Source: Euphorbia lathyris (lineage: Eukaryota; Streptophyta; Magnoliopsida; Malpighiales; Euphorbiaceae). From it: DNA of 64,000 nt. The DNA lies in the NCBI RefSeq assembly GCF_963576675.1, contig NC_088918.1, forward strand, positions 39,961,501 through 40,025,500, given 5' to 3'. Of the stretch, positions 35,498 through 48,012 are shown in pieces. Made by a program: the position numbers and the translations under genes. Positions within the stretch are counted from its first letter, which is position 1. The number at the start of each line of letters is the position of its first letter. Below the pieces are notes generated by a model. That model did not search any database. It had not been told where the DNA came from and saw nothing but the letters and a program-made list of their open reading frames with translations.

Positions 35498-38400
35498 CTA
35501 AAGCCAATTGTTTCTGAAACTAATACCAGAAGAACTAAGATGTTTATCGTGAGCTCTTTGTGGTAACGACTTGGTCAACGGATCTGCAACGTTGTCCTCA
35601 GTGGGCACCTTTTCTATTCTCACATCTCCTCTGGCTATGATCTCCCTAATGAGATGATATCGCTTGAGATAATGTTTGGATGCATTATGAGACCGTGGTT
35701 CCTTTGCTTGTGCAATGGCTCCATTGTTATCACAGTACAAAGTAATGGGATTTACAATGTTAGGCACCACTCCTAGTTCTGTTATGAACTTTCTAATCCA
35801 AACAGCCTCCTTTGCCGCTTCTGCAGGTGCGATGTACTCTGATTCGGTCGACGAGAAAGCAACACTTCCTTGTTTGGACCAACTAACTGAACCTCCATTC
35901 AGGATAAACTGGTATCCTGATTGGGATCTGTAATCATTTTCATCAGTCAGATGACTAGCATCTGAATATCCTTCAATTTTCAATTCTCCTTATCCATATA
36001 TGAGGAACAAGTCTTTAGTTCTTCTAAGATACTTAAGAATGTTCTTGACAGCAATCCAGTGATCAAATCCTGGATTCCTTTGATATCGGCTCGTCATACT
36101 TAATGCGAATGCCACATCAGGTCTAGTGCATAGCATAGCATACATGATCGAACCAACCGCGCTGGAGTAAGGAATTACAGCCATGCGATTCTTGTCACTG
36201 TCCGTTTTAGGACACTGACTATTTGATAACTTGACACCATGGACCATTGGTAAGTTACCTCTTTTCGATTCATGCATGTCAAAACATTTTAGCACTTTGT
36301 CAATATATGTAGATTGGGATAGTCCGAGCAGTCTCCTTGATCTATCGCGATAGATCTTGATCCCTAAGATGTAGGCTGCCTCTCCCAAGTCTTTCATGGA
36401 GAAATTACCCGATAACCAAACTTTTACTGTTTGCAACATTGCCACATCGTTTCCCATAAGTAGTATATCATCAACATATAGTACTAAGAAAACGACTGAG
36501 CTCCCACTTGTCTTCTTGTAAACACAAGCCTCTTCTGAGTTTTGTACAAAACCAAATTGTTTTATGGTTTCATCAAAACGCTTGTTCCAGCTCCTAGATG
36601 CTTGCTTGAGTCCATAAATGGACCTTTGAAGTTTGTAAACTTTGGTTGCATCTTTTGATATGAAACCTTCAGGTTGCATCATGTATACATCCTCAAGTAG
36701 GTTTCCATTTAGGAAAGCTGTTTTCACATCCATTTGCCAAATCTCATAATCAAAATGAGCGGCAATTGCAAGCAATATTCTGATGGATTTGAACATGGCT
36801 ACTGGAGAGAAAGTCTCATCATAGTCAATACCTTGTTTTTGATGATATCCTTTCGCTACTAACCTAGCTTTGTAGGTACTAACCTTTCCATCCATGCCAG
36901 TCTTCTTCTTGAAGATCCACCTGCACCCAATGGGCTTTATCCCTTCGGGTGGATCAACCAAAGTCCACACTTGGTTAGTATACATGGAGTCCATTTCAGA
37001 ATTCATGGCTTCAAGCCATGCTTTGGATTCTGGACTAGCAAGAGCTTCTTCGTAGGTTTCGGGTTCATCGTCTAACATGGGAACCAGTTCGTCATCTGCC
37101 ACTAGAAAACCATATCTAAATGGGAGTTCACGAATTCTCTGAGACCTACGAGTGGGATATGACACTTGTGTTTCATCTAGTGAAACAGGTTCGGGTTCAA
37201 CTTCTTCCGTGTTTTCAACATGTGATTCCTCTTAAACTTCTTCAAGTTCAATCGCGCTTCCATTTTGTGTTTCTTCCAGAAACTCTTTCACTAAAAACAC
37301 TGTGTGTTTGGATACTATTACCTTTTGGTCATCTGGATGATAAAAGTAATATCTCATAGTTTCCTTTGGGTATCCAATGAAGAAACACTTGTCAGATTTG
37401 GGATCTAATTTATCTGACACAATACGTTTGACGTATGCTAAATATCCCCATATTCTTATGAAAGAAAAGATGGGTTTTCTACCAATGAACAATTCGAATG
37501 GCGTGGAACTGGCGGATTTGGTTGGAACTCGGTTTAAGGTAAATAGGGCAGTTTCTAAGGCATAGCCCCAGAATGATTTTGGAAGAGCAGTGGTGCTCAT
37601 CATGGATCGTACCATATCTAGTAAGGTGCGATTTATCCTTTCTGATACACCATTGTGTTGTGGTGGATAAAGAGGTGTCCATTGTGAGCATATTCCACAT
37701 ATCATAAAGTCTTCATAAATATATTCTCCTCCTCGATCAGATCGAAGTATTTTGATAGTCTTTCCTGTTTGATTCTCAACTTCATTCTTAAAGCATTTGA
37801 ATTTCTCAAAAGCTTCTGACTTGTGTTTCATCAAATAGATATAACCATATCTAGTATGATCATCTATGAAACTAATAAAGTATCTGAATCCTCCTCTTGC
37901 TTGGACTGACATAGGACCACATACATCTGAATGTATCAATCCTAGAGTGTCTGATACACGCTGACCTTTATTGCTAAAGGGTGTCTTTGTCATTTTTCCT
38001 TTTAAACATGACTCACACGTTCCCATCGATTCACAATCAATTGAGTCTATAAGCCCATCTTGATGTAGCTTAAGCATGCGTCTCTGGTTTATATGGCCTA
38101 AATGACAATGCCACAAGTAAGTTGAGTTATCTAATCTAAGTCTTTTGGTATAATTGTGAAAGCAGAAACTTTATCATTCAAAACATAGATCCCATTTAAT
38201 GATATTCCTGAAAAATAGAAAATACTATTTCTATAAAATTCACAACCATTGTTCTTAATTGAAACATGAAAGCCATCATTAATTAGACAGCTAATAGAAA
38301 TGATGTTGCGAGACATCTCTAGAACATACAAACAGTTCCTTAATTCTATTACAAGCCCAGAGGGCAAACTCAAAACATAATCTCCAATTGTGAGGGCGAC

Positions 38401-39390
38401 AACTCTTGCTCCATTTCCTACTCGCAAGTTTATGTCTCCTTTCTTTAATTCTTTAGTCTGTTTTAGATCCTGCATATTTATACAAATATGAGATCCACAT
38501 CTGGTATCTAATACCCAAGATTCAAACTGCAAAATTGAGTTAATTTCAATATAGAACATACCATAAGTTGAAGCACCGTCATTTACCTTCTTGAGAGAAG
38601 CTAGGTACTCCTTACAATTTCTCCTCCAATGCCCATCTTTACCACAGAAGTGGCATTCCCCTTTGGGCTTCTTGACTTGCTTTCCTTTGGCTTGGGCCGG
38701 CTTGCCTCCCTTGTTCTTCTTGGGATATTTTGGATTGGGAAAATTCCCCTTCCTCTTCTTTGATCCCTCAATCACAAGAGCGGGTACCACTTTATCTTTC
38801 TTCACATTTGTCTCAATTGTCTTGAGCATATTGGCGAGCTCTTCAAGACATGTCTTTAAGTCATTCATTTGGTAGTTCATGGTGAACTATGAATAACTTT
38901 CTGGGAGGGATGTAAGAAGTAAGTCGACACTTAGCTCATGATCCATCGCGAAGACAATACTAGAAAGTTTGGTGATATAGACAATCATCTTGACACAATG
39001 TGTCATAACAGATGTGCCCTCTTGCATCTTGCAGCGAAACAGCAGTTTTGATATCTCAAAACGTTCACAGCGAGTTTGTTTCCCGAACATCTCTTTTAAG
39101 TGCATGACAATAGAATAGGTATCCATTTCCTCATATTTCCTTTACAGATCTGGTGTCATCGATGCAAGTATGATGCACCCAGCGTGTTCATCATCGGATG
39201 TATGCTTGTGATAGGCATCAATCTCTTCAATGGGTGCATCATCAGCCGGAAGAGCGGGTATCGATGTATCGAGTACATACCCTAGCTTTTCGAACTTCAA
39301 AACAATTTTGAGGTTACAAAACCAGTCGGTGAAGTTTGAACCATTCAACTTGTTATCGGTAAGGATATTTCTTAAATCGGGTTTCGACAT
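35498..39390 (-). pseudogene. Copia-2 gag-pol polyprotein, multiply broken
   Basis: From a likely start at 39390 (MSKPDLRNILTDNKLNGSNF): gag, CCHC knuckle CHFCGKDGHWRRNC, protease passage WVLDTRCGSH, integrase (LWHCHLGHIN..CESC, HSDVCGP, QHNGVSERINRTLLD), reverse transcriptase (YVDDILLMGND) and RNase H (STESEYIA, HYLKRYHLIREI) down to 35498. Stops occur near 39135, 38886, 37230 and 35987, and a one-base loss near 38125 moves the frame between protease and integrase. In the protease the usual Gly after Asp-Thr is Arg, which should be inactivating. Confidence 0.9.
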
Positions 39391-40587
39391 GATTCTTTTT
39401 AGAGTACGAAAAATTAATAACATGAGAGTGAGAAAAAGGTGACGGATGTTATTCATTTGTTTAATTCACTTACAATTTAAATACGTTGGACTTTTATGTT
39501 TTTAAATTGCTCCCACTATTTTACCAAATTAATAACCCTCCATATTAATTCGAAGGATATTCACAATTCCTTTAGTGAGCTAGAATCCTAACTCCTGAAA
39601 TTTCACCTTGAGTTTACTCAACAAGCTAGTTTCATTCATTAGGTAGATTCATGTAATCAATCACATCAAAACATGTGATTTCTAGGTTGTTGGGTTACTA
39701 ACCACATTAGTAACTGATATGTGTCGTTTATCAATCCCAACCATATTGCCAATTAGGTTAGAACAACATGAGTTTACTCATCCAATTATTCTATCCTAAT
39801 TTAAGCATTGCCCCATATTCGTGAAAAATAGTTTTTCGATAATTTAGGTGTTACCATAAGACCCCGAGCTTGAGTTTACTCAACAATCCAAAGGCCCCCA
39901 GTACTACCGGCTGAATTATAACATTAGGGAGGGGCAACCGATTTTAATAACTTGCTTATTTACTTAACTTTTGATTAGTGAGGGATTTATTTAAGTCTCA
40001 TAATCTAACCTAGTCTTGATTTGCTTTAGCATACATCAGACGTTCATACATTCAACATTGACAATTATGGACATATCTCTAAGTTTATTCCGTTGAGCCA
40101 GAAACGGAATAAAGGGTCACCCTAGGAAAATACTAATTATTACATATTTCTCTTTGGGTCCTCCGTCTTCTCCTTGGCGCCTTGAATTACAACAATATTC
40201 AATTTCAAAGAAACTTCAATTTACTTGAAGGGATTTGGATAAGAAGAGAAATACAATAGAGAGTAAGAGAAGGCAGGCCACGCAGGTCCTATTTAAATAC
40301 CAAAAGACTAAATAACTATTAAAGATGGTCTAATATGTCCATAATGCCAAACATGCATAGACTCAATTAAATTAAATTTAATTGGTTGATTACACAAACT
40401 ATTTATGTAATATTTAAGTTAATCAAATTAACAACTTAAATTAATTTTCATCCAATTTCAATTATGCATATCCTAATTAATTCGAATAATTCATTTAATG
40501 CTTTGAATTACTTATATCAAATATTTAGGTAAAACAAACTTTTAAATAAATTGATTTTGATAATCAAAACAAATTATTATATTTTGA

Positions 40588-40588
<1 letters not shown>

Positions 40589-40651
<63 letters not shown>
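40589..40651. repeat. TA microsatellite in the Copia-2 leader
   Basis: About 31 uninterrupted AT dinucleotides; a shorter TATATA tract also lies at 40868-40881. Confidence 0.9.
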
Positions 40652-40653
<2 letters not shown>

Positions 40654-40727
40654 AAACAGGTTATTTTAAAACAATTTTAAAATCCGGTACCAACAATCGG
40701 GCCGGACCGATTTAATCGGCCCGACCC

Positions 40728-40853
40728 TTGGTATAGCTGCTGCCGTAAAGGCAGCGGCATCCGCCGCTACTGGTTGCTGCCGTAAGGCAGCAACCAGCCG
40801 CAAATAGCGGTTCGGGGTTGCCGCCTCGCGGCAGCGACCCCGAACTGCTATCA
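40728..40853. other. GC-rich hairpin cluster in the Copia-2 5' leader
   Basis: Within AT-rich surroundings, three adjoining inverted repeats: GCTGCCGTAAAGGCAGC; GGTTGCTGCC-gtaa-GGCAGCAACC (perfect 10-bp stem); and GTTCGGGGTTGCCGC-ctc-GCGGCAGCGACCCCGAAC (two interior mismatches). It lies between the primer site and gag, where packaging or dimerisation signals of retroelement RNA are found; that role is inference. Confidence 0.7.
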
Positions 40854-41177
40854 ATATATTTTTTTAAATATATATATATAATTGTTCTAAAACAATTAAA
40901 CAATTTTCAGAATATTAAAACATTTTTATCTTTTAGATTTAATAAAACAAAACGTTTTAATTATATAACTATAAAACTTTTAGATTTTGTTTAAAACCGA
41001 TTATCAACCGAAATAATCAGGAACTATGCATAATCAGTTTTAATTAACAAGTAATCAAAACTTATTTATCGTTAGGTTAATTGAACTAATCGATTAATTA
41101 ATTTAACCTAACAATAAATCTATTCAATCTGATTGAAAAACTCTTTTATTTACATATATGAAATAACAAATTAACAT

Positions 41178-41191
41178 AGGCTCTGATACCA
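41178..41191 (-). other. Primer binding site of Copia-2
   Basis: Minus-strand TTGGTATCAGAGCC next to the 5' LTR, an exact match to the initiator-Met tRNA complement. Confidence 0.88.
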
Positions 41192-41192
41192 A

Positions 41193-43014
41193 TGTAGGAA
41201 AAAAGACAAGCCTAGGCATAGCGGAATAATAAAATTTTATCTGTTTTATCTATTTCCCTTTTCCAAGATCTGTTAATTGTTATTTCATATAAAGAGGGAT
41301 AGATAGTAATACCTTTATTGATGAACTATCTACCGTTGCAAACGAAGTGCCCACAACTTGTTATTATCAACTCGTGAACCACGAACGTTTGATTCAACAC
41401 AAAACCAAAAGATAATCAGTGATCAACCTTTAATTAATAGCAAATCGAAAATGATTGCCTCTAACAAAAATCGATATGAGATCAAAGAGGGAGTAAGAAA
41501 TAAAGTGAATTAGCCGAGACGAAAGACGGAACGATTCCTCCTCTTCAATTTTATGTGTGTTGAAATTTAGGGGTTAGGAGAGTCTATTTATAGACTTTTC
41601 TTAACCCTAATCTCAGTTGTGTTAGGTAATTAAATAATTGGAATCTTATTCGGAATAGGATTCCTAATTAGATAATTAAATAAACATTTTACTATTATCT
41701 AAATAATAACTAATTATATCTAGATAATTATTATTAATCAAATTAATAATTAATTAATGTTAGGGATAATTAAATAGAGTTTTAATCACATAAAACTTCT
41801 AATTAATATTATCAGATAATCTTTTAATTTAATTGATAACCATAATCAAATTATAATTATTAATCAAATTAATTTATCCCTAAATTAATGTAAATTTCGG
41901 CCCATATGTGTATGTCCCACTAATTACATTTTCGTCCTCCGATTCCAAGTCCCATATTCGACCCATTAGGTTCTTTATTGCCACTAGCTGTATATATCAT
42001 TTGAAATTATTCATCACGATTAATTCCAACATATATATAACGGAATACCGTCGAGAGCTGTTACTAGCAGAACCTATGATATTCCCCAGAGCAATTAAGA
42101 AGTCAGGTTGATAACTGACATTAACCTTTATCTATTAGGTACAGTATAATACGATCCTTCATCAACTATATCCTTTCGGTCAATTCCTTATAACCATAGA
42201 ACGTGTCAAGGTTACATATAACGAAGAGTCCGGTTTTACTTGTACAGGTTGAATTCACTCTGAAAGATAAGTTAAGTGAAATGTTTATTTCTACTCTTAA
42301 CTGTATCACCTTACAAGGATTTCAGTCAATTCACCACAAGCGGCCCTTTGGATATATCTCCCATTTATCGGGAGTGACGAATGCTTAATCTGACATTAAT
42401 CATTCTGTAATTACTTCGCATGATACCCAACCCTGCTCTCACACACCCTAGGCTCTCACCTATTGGATCGTGCTCGCACAAAATCAAAGTATCAGACTCC
42501 GCAATCCAGAATTACTAATTAATGAATGTTTGAGTCTGAGGATTAGTTATACCTACTAATACCGATGAGATGAATAGTTGACACATTAGATAAATCATTC
42601 CATTCTGTTATCTCAAGTCGGGTCCCAATCCTAATGAACTCATTCATCAGATCCATGTAACTGTCTAGATATCAGAATATCTAAAGCTTGTGAGATCAGC
42701 TTTCTATCTTGATAGAAAACACTGTTACATGCAACTCTCAACAGCAATATGCCAATCCCTATAACATATTACTTGACTTGGATTTACTTTAAGTCTATCA
42801 GTTTATTATAAAGTATAGTCTCACTTCATGCTTGTATGAACACTTTATAACTACTTGAATAAACTTAGGATTACTTCCTTTGCGAAAGATTTGTGCCTTT
42901 ATATATAGTTACATATTAATGCTATATATCTGATTAAACAAATGACCAAATAAACAATTTATTCATTAATATTAATATCCAAAACAATTGTATTTAGGAC
43001 ACTAAATTCCAACA
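41193..43014 (-). repeat. 5' LTR of Copia-2
   Basis: 1822 bp, pairs with 33672-35483. Confidence 0.92.
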
Positions 43015-43019
43015 CACTC

Positions 43020-43285
43020 ACCAGGTACGCATGCACTTTTATAATAACCTCAAATGTATCAGGCTTAACACCATCGGCAGGCATGGCAATCAAATGAGGC
43101 AACCTCACTATAGGAACGCCTTGCACACGAGGTTTTTTCACCTTTGAGGTACCCTCACCACCTGCCTTACCCTTGGAAGCTTTAGACTTCCTCTAGCGAC
43201 TTCGACCGGAGTCAGTTAAAGTAAAATCACTAGGGGCAACGTCAGTCAACTTCACTACCTCTCCCCGACTAGACTCACCGTGCAT
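43020..43285 (-). pseudogene. Ty3-type gag-like protein, N-terminal segment
   Basis: Starts at ATG 43285 (MHGESSRGEVVKLTD), has one in-frame TAG near 43195, a basic stretch RKSKASKGK, and then KKPRVQGVPIVRLPHLIAMPADG up to the Copia-2 insertion. It is the missing front part of 33066-33666. Confidence 0.58.
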
Positions 43286-43289
43286 AATA

Positions 43290-43851
43290 ATGAAACTAAA
43301 TGCCCCGAAGTCCCAAACACCAACAAAACTGAAGAAAAACACCAACAGACGTCGAAGAAGAAGGAACTAACCTCTTCTACTACTAGGCAAACTTCCAACA
43401 CAGCGATAACGGTCGAAGAACTCTCTGAACTCAGGTGACTTTGCATGAGCACAAAAAGAAGAAACAGCGACACCCAAGAAGCAACGTCAAAATAGCAAAG
43501 ACAAGAGATAACTATTTCAAAAAGCACAAGCATAATTTAAACTCTAGAGGCGAAAAAACTCCTAAAGAATTAACTAAAAGTCTTTTATACAGAAAATAAT
43601 CCTATGAGGCGCCTATAAATTCACCCAAAGACATGATCCGACACTTGGCAACTCTAAGCAGCCATTTATATCACACCACAATTAATGACTGACAGTGTCA
43701 TCATTAGGGTTTATCTTTCTCATTTTAAAGGAGACCTTTGCACTAGCCCAGTATACATCTGTCTTCCACTCGGAAGAGTCAAACCACCTCGAACGTCACC
43801 TTCACATGTGTCATCAAATTCATCCTACACATGTTTTGAAAATCTACCTCA
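43290..43851. other. Flank of the gag-like remnant, no gene
   Basis: Probably leader or LTR of the same old Ty3-type element, but no LTR end, primer site or second copy was found. Short frames here have no family resemblance. Confidence 0.35.
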
Positions 43852-43856
43852 CTACC

Positions 43857-45288
43857 TGATAAGTCCATTATTTACGTATTTTTGCATGCATATTCATATT
43901 TATATTAATGCATTGAGCTTAGATTAGGTTAGGTTTTGGAAAGATTTCACTTGTTTGTTCATGATTTCTCCAAAGATAGGTTTGAAACTCTTAAAAACTC
44001 AATACAAAGGAATATCAGCAAGGAACATATCAAAAACAGAAGAAAAGTGTTGAATTAGGGCAAAAGTATATGTCCCGATCGTGACCAGCCAGTCCTGTTC
44101 GTGACCATGCCAGAATTTCAACAAAGAACAGAAAGCCATCTGTCGTGATCGTGACAGACAGTTTCATCAACTTTGCATGGCAAAGCAAAGTCACAAACGT
44201 GACACCCATGTCTCATTCATGACCGACATCTTCACTATAAAAAGACATGATTCTTCAGTTTAATTGCATCTCTTTCATCCTTAATCATCATCCTTATTCA
44301 CCAAAGGCTATAACTCTCCATGACAACACTTGAAGAGTTATCATCTAGAAGAGACATAATTCTTCATCCACTATAAAAGGATACTCCTGTCACATACATA
44401 CACACAATATACAGAGAGAAAAAGAAAGAAGAATAATACAGATATAGCTACAGAAGTATACTATAGCAAGAAGATTCTACAGTTTCTAAGCTTCTACTTC
44501 CAACATTGAAAGAAGCAAGATCAAGAGATACACTTTCTCGAGATACAAGACACAAGATATACAGAAGAAGACGCCCTGAGGCCTGACAAACCTTACAGAG
44601 ACAGTAAAAGGATTCACAACCCCTATACCCTCATCTGTTACAGTCTTTATTCTATGTATTCTTTACTTTTGACAAATCATCAACTCTGTCAGACATTTGT
44701 TTATCAAAATTATAATTTAATCTAAAGCAAATTATTCTATGTTCATCATCTGATTCTATTACTGCTTTTATGAATATTCTAGGGAAATCCATTTAAGCAA
44801 GACATAGGAATAGTTATCATTTTATGAAGTTAAAAGAGATTCAATTCATAAAAGGATAATTACATCACATGATCTACTTGTTTGCATTTTTAATTCTTAA
44901 TTCCAATTCACTACGGTAGGTCGAGGAATTAGAGTTGTCTATATAAAAGCATCTAAGTTATTTAATCCTAGATCGAGAGACTGGGTTAAATATTTCTATC
45001 TGATACAACTGCAGTAAGTTTGAAAAGTGTTTTTGAGTTTACACTTATTAAAATATGTATGTATCATGAGCTATGCACAGAATATAAACTTAAGAAATAT
45101 AATTTTAATATTACTTTCATTCTTTCTAAACAAAACTATTTTTAAATCAAACTATTTATTTTTCTATAACCAAGAGAAAATGAATTTATAAAATAAACCT
45201 GTTATAGTAATTAATCTGCATTCTCTGTGGGAACGATATCTTTTTATTACTACAAGCGGAACCGTGCACTTGCGGAATTCACCTAACA
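43857..45288. mobile_element. Solo LTR of an LTR retrotransposon
   Basis: A 1432-bp sequence starting TGATAAGTCC and ending CACCTAACA, with a perfect 5-bp duplication CTACC on both sides (43852-43856 and 45289-45293) and no internal region. The 3' part holds GTGGGAACGATATC and CCGTGCACTTGCGG, phrases typical of the ends of long Ty3-type LTRs in plants. A TATAAAAAG-type box occurs near 44235 and another (CTATAAAAGG) near 44382. Repeated CGTGAC motifs lie at 44073-44225. Confidence 0.82.
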
Positions 45289-45302
45289 CTACCTCGCACG
45301 GC

Positions 45303-45472
45303 AATGCGGCTAAGAATGGTCATCTCATCATTCCATGTGCGATTTTTGCATTCCGCCCAACGGTCACTCGCCATCAAGGTCCGTATGGCTCAATCACGGA
45401 CTACGACTAAGAGTGGTCCTTGCATCATTCCACATGCGATTTTTCGCATTCCGTCCAGCGGTCTCTCAGTAT
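45303..45472. repeat. Diverged direct repeat of about 65 bp
   Basis: CTAAGAATGGTCATCTCATCATTCC.. (from 45310) and CTAAGAGTGGTCCTTGCATCATTCC.. (from 45407) share GCGATTTTTGCATTCCG-type cores and end in CGGTCACTC/CGGTCTCTC. Spacing is about 97 bp. Part of an old repeat around the solo LTR. Confidence 0.65.
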
Positions 45473-45679
45473 AAATGTTTGCATGGCTCACCTACACTAA
45501 GCCCCACAATCGAAAGTGCATACACACGATCTTGCCGACTGTTGATTGTAGTTTTAAACAACACTACAATCGACAACCAAACAGAGCCACACGCCAAATC
45601 ATCGAACATCACTCCGCAAAGCAAAGAAATAACTCACATCAAATGGTTCGATAGGCGACTACGGATGGGGAATGCTTGA

Positions 45680-45960
45680 TGAGGGATATGAGCCAAGTCC
45701 ATCATATGCGGCTCTAGGCCCTTTGTACACGGCTGAAGGGAGCCATTGACCACGGCCCAGCAGCCCACTACATCACAACTACGCTTTATAAAAGAGACCA
45801 CCAATACCCAATAGAGAGGGCAGTTGCATTCTCTCTCTAAATTAATACAGTATCCATCTCACTACTTTGACTAACTTAAGCGTCAGAGTGTTTTTAGGGA
45901 CTGTTCCCGATGCAGATTGCTCACGGACTGCGAAGATCACCCAGTATCCTCACATCTCTA
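45680..45960 (+). mobile_element. Ty3-type LTR fragment
   Basis: A TATAAAAG box (about 45787), then TTGCATTCTCTCTC and GACTAACTTAAGCGTCAGAGTG, a sequence common in the R-U5 part of plant Ty3 LTRs. Cut on the right by the Harbinger-like MITE at 45964. No partner LTR found. Confidence 0.5.
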
Positions 45961-45963
45961 TTA

Positions 45964-46927
45964 GAGCATCTCCAATAAAGGGTGCTTGGAAAAGTGTTTG
46001 TTGATGTGGCAATGGCTTTGGCAACTCTTAAAGAGTGTCGTCTATTGGAATGATGGTGAGTGCTTGAGTGGCCGTTTGTTTTACATGTTGTTTGTTGTTG
46101 TTATTTGTTGTTTCCTGTTATGGTTTGCTGTTTGAAAAGATTGCTTTTCCACAAATCATAGATTCTCTGCTTTTATAAAAATCTACTTTTCAGCTACAAA
46201 AGGCAAACAAGAGATGTCTAACCAAACATCTTAAACTCGTATTTTCAAAGTAAAGGCAAACAGGAAGTCAAAAAATTGCAACCAAACACCCCTTGAAATT
46301 TTCAAGCAATGTTGCCACTTTTTGGCAACCTTCTAGTAAGTTTGCTTACCTTTTCTTATAAAGAAATGATTTAGTTGTCTATTATTGGTCCATTTTTACA
46401 ACAACATTTATGATGAAAATAAATTATATATAAAGTAATGATTTGTGGGTCATAGTTGCAAATTTAGAGTTGTTTATTACTAAAGTATTTTTTTTAAACA
46501 AAAGTTGTCAAAAGAGATGTGGATTAGTTAGAATATAAAATACTATTTCATCCATTTCAAAATAATTGTCACATTTAACCAAATTACGCATATTAAGAAA
46601 ATGATTGATTTGCATTAAATTTATGGAGCATAGATTATAATATCATTTATCTCTCTTTATTAATAATTCTTATTTTTTTTGTAACTCATTAAATTGATCC
46701 ACTATTTATACATTGAAAACTTAAAATGATAAAAGGTGCAATTAATATTAAAGTCATTAATAAAGGTAAAATAGGAAGAAGTTGCCTTGACAACTAAACC
46801 TCACAAATAATATGAAATAAGAAAATTTGATGAAAATGTAACAATTATTTTAAAATTGAAGGAATATATTTTAGTATGATGTTCTAATTTTTGGTAAGTT
46901 TTATAGGAATGTCTACTGAAAATGCTC
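45964..46927. mobile_element. Harbinger-like MITE A
   Basis: 964 bp, begins GAGCATCTCCAAT and ends CTGAAAATGCTC (reverse complement GAGCATTTTCAG), with TTA on both sides (45961-45963, 46928-46930). TIR style and the 3-bp TTA duplication fit PIF/Harbinger MITEs. Interior resembles MITE B (GGTGCTTGGAAAAGTGTTTG near the left end) but carries an extra nested segment at about 46070-46291. Confidence 0.75.
46068..46291. mobile_element. Candidate small element nested in MITE A
   Basis: The segment starts GTGGCCGTTTGTTT and ends CCAAACACCCC (short imperfect inverted ends), flanked by CTTGA at 46063-46067 and 46292-46296. MITE B lacks it at the equivalent place. Superfamily unresolved. Confidence 0.5.
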
Positions 46928-46930
46928 TTA

Positions 46931-48012
46931 TAGCATCTCCAATGTAAGGTGTTTGGAAGAGTGTTTGATGAGGTGGATGTTGCTTGAAAGAGTGTCTTGT
47001 ATTTGAGTAACAAATATTGCTTAAATGATTATGGTACTGTTGCCAATTTTTGGCACCATTACTTTTTTTTTATTTTTTAATATAAAAAAATAATTTAGTT
47101 GCATATTATTGTTGGAATTTTATGACAATATTTATTATTGAAATAAATTGTATATAAAATAATAATTTGTGGGATTATAGTGACAACTTTTAGAGTTGTT
47201 TAATATTGCAGTGTTTTTTTATAAAGTTATTATATGAGATCGAAAATAAAATAATATATTTTGAGATGATATGTTAAGTATTACCACGCAGTGTTCTAAA
47301 AGTCGGCCAAGTCGGCGACTAATCGGTCGACTAGTCGGTGAAATTCAGAACACTGACCGATTTTTTATAACTGGGCGGGTTAAGTCGGGGGTCCGATATA
47401 TTTCCGCCTAGGCGGTTCAAGTCGGGGTAAATCGGGCAAGTCGGGCTAGTCGGGCAAGTCGGGTTAGGCGGGCAAGTCGGGTTAGGCGGCTAAAAATCGG
47501 GTTAGGCGGCCAAAAATCGGGTCAAATCATAAAATTATAAAATTTTTGCTACAGAATAATTAATACAAATAATTAATGATCACAACAACAACTAAAAATA
47601 ATAGAACTAATTTACATAGCACTAAATAAAATTAATTTTAATATATTAAATTACAAATATTAAATATTTTGAGGAAGAAAATAAAGAATTATTTGATGAA
47701 TATGGAGAAGGTAGTAGACATATTTTTTATGAATATTTATGGATATTTTATTATTTATTTAAAGCAAATATTTATAATATTTATATATTATTAATATTAT
47801 TTTTAGATGTGATAATTTATATTTTAAATGTGTTTATATAATATTTATTTAATTATAAATATAAAAAATAGAAAAATACATATCCGATTAATCTCCGATT
47901 AGTTCCCGATTAATCTCCGATTAATCTTTTAAGGTCTTGTCCGCCCGACTAGCGCCTTACGACTTTTATAACACTGTTACCACGTTAAAAAGTGTTTATA
48001 TTGGAGATGCTC
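46931..48012. mobile_element. Harbinger-like MITE B, split by hAT copy 2
   Basis: Begins TAGCATCTCCAAT and ends ATTGGAGATGCTC, flanked by TTA at 46928-46930 and 48013-48015. Its left TTA is the same three bases as the right TTA of MITE A. Without the hAT insertion (688 bp plus an 8-bp duplication) it would be about 386 bp. Confidence 0.78.
47289..47976 (+). mobile_element. Non-autonomous hAT element, copy 2
   Basis: 688 bp, same termini (CAGTGTTCTAAAAGTCGG / CGACTTTTATAACACTG), same left-end mini inverted repeat and GTCGGG-rich subterminal array as the copy at 1819-2483, to which it is about 90 percent or more similar. Perfect 8-bp duplication TTACCACG at 47281-47288 and 47977-47984. The GGCGGGCAAGTCGGGTTA units are expanded relative to copy 1. 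Confidence 0.9.

Larger units (their letters stand above)
33672..43014 (-). mobile_element. Copia-2: older LTR retrotransposon with 1.8-kb LTRs
   Basis: A 9343-bp minus-strand element bounded by a perfect 5-bp duplication CACTC (33667-33671 and 43015-43019). LTRs 33672-35483 and 41193-43014 start TGTAGGAAAA and end TTCCAACA. A perfect tRNA-iMet primer site and a polypurine tract are present. The LTRs have at least a dozen substitutions plus indels in the first 400 bp, so this insertion is clearly older than Copia-1. The coding region has four in-frame stops and one frameshift. The 5' leader of about 1.7 kb is unusually long and contains a TA microsatellite and GC-rich hairpins. Confidence 0.93.
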
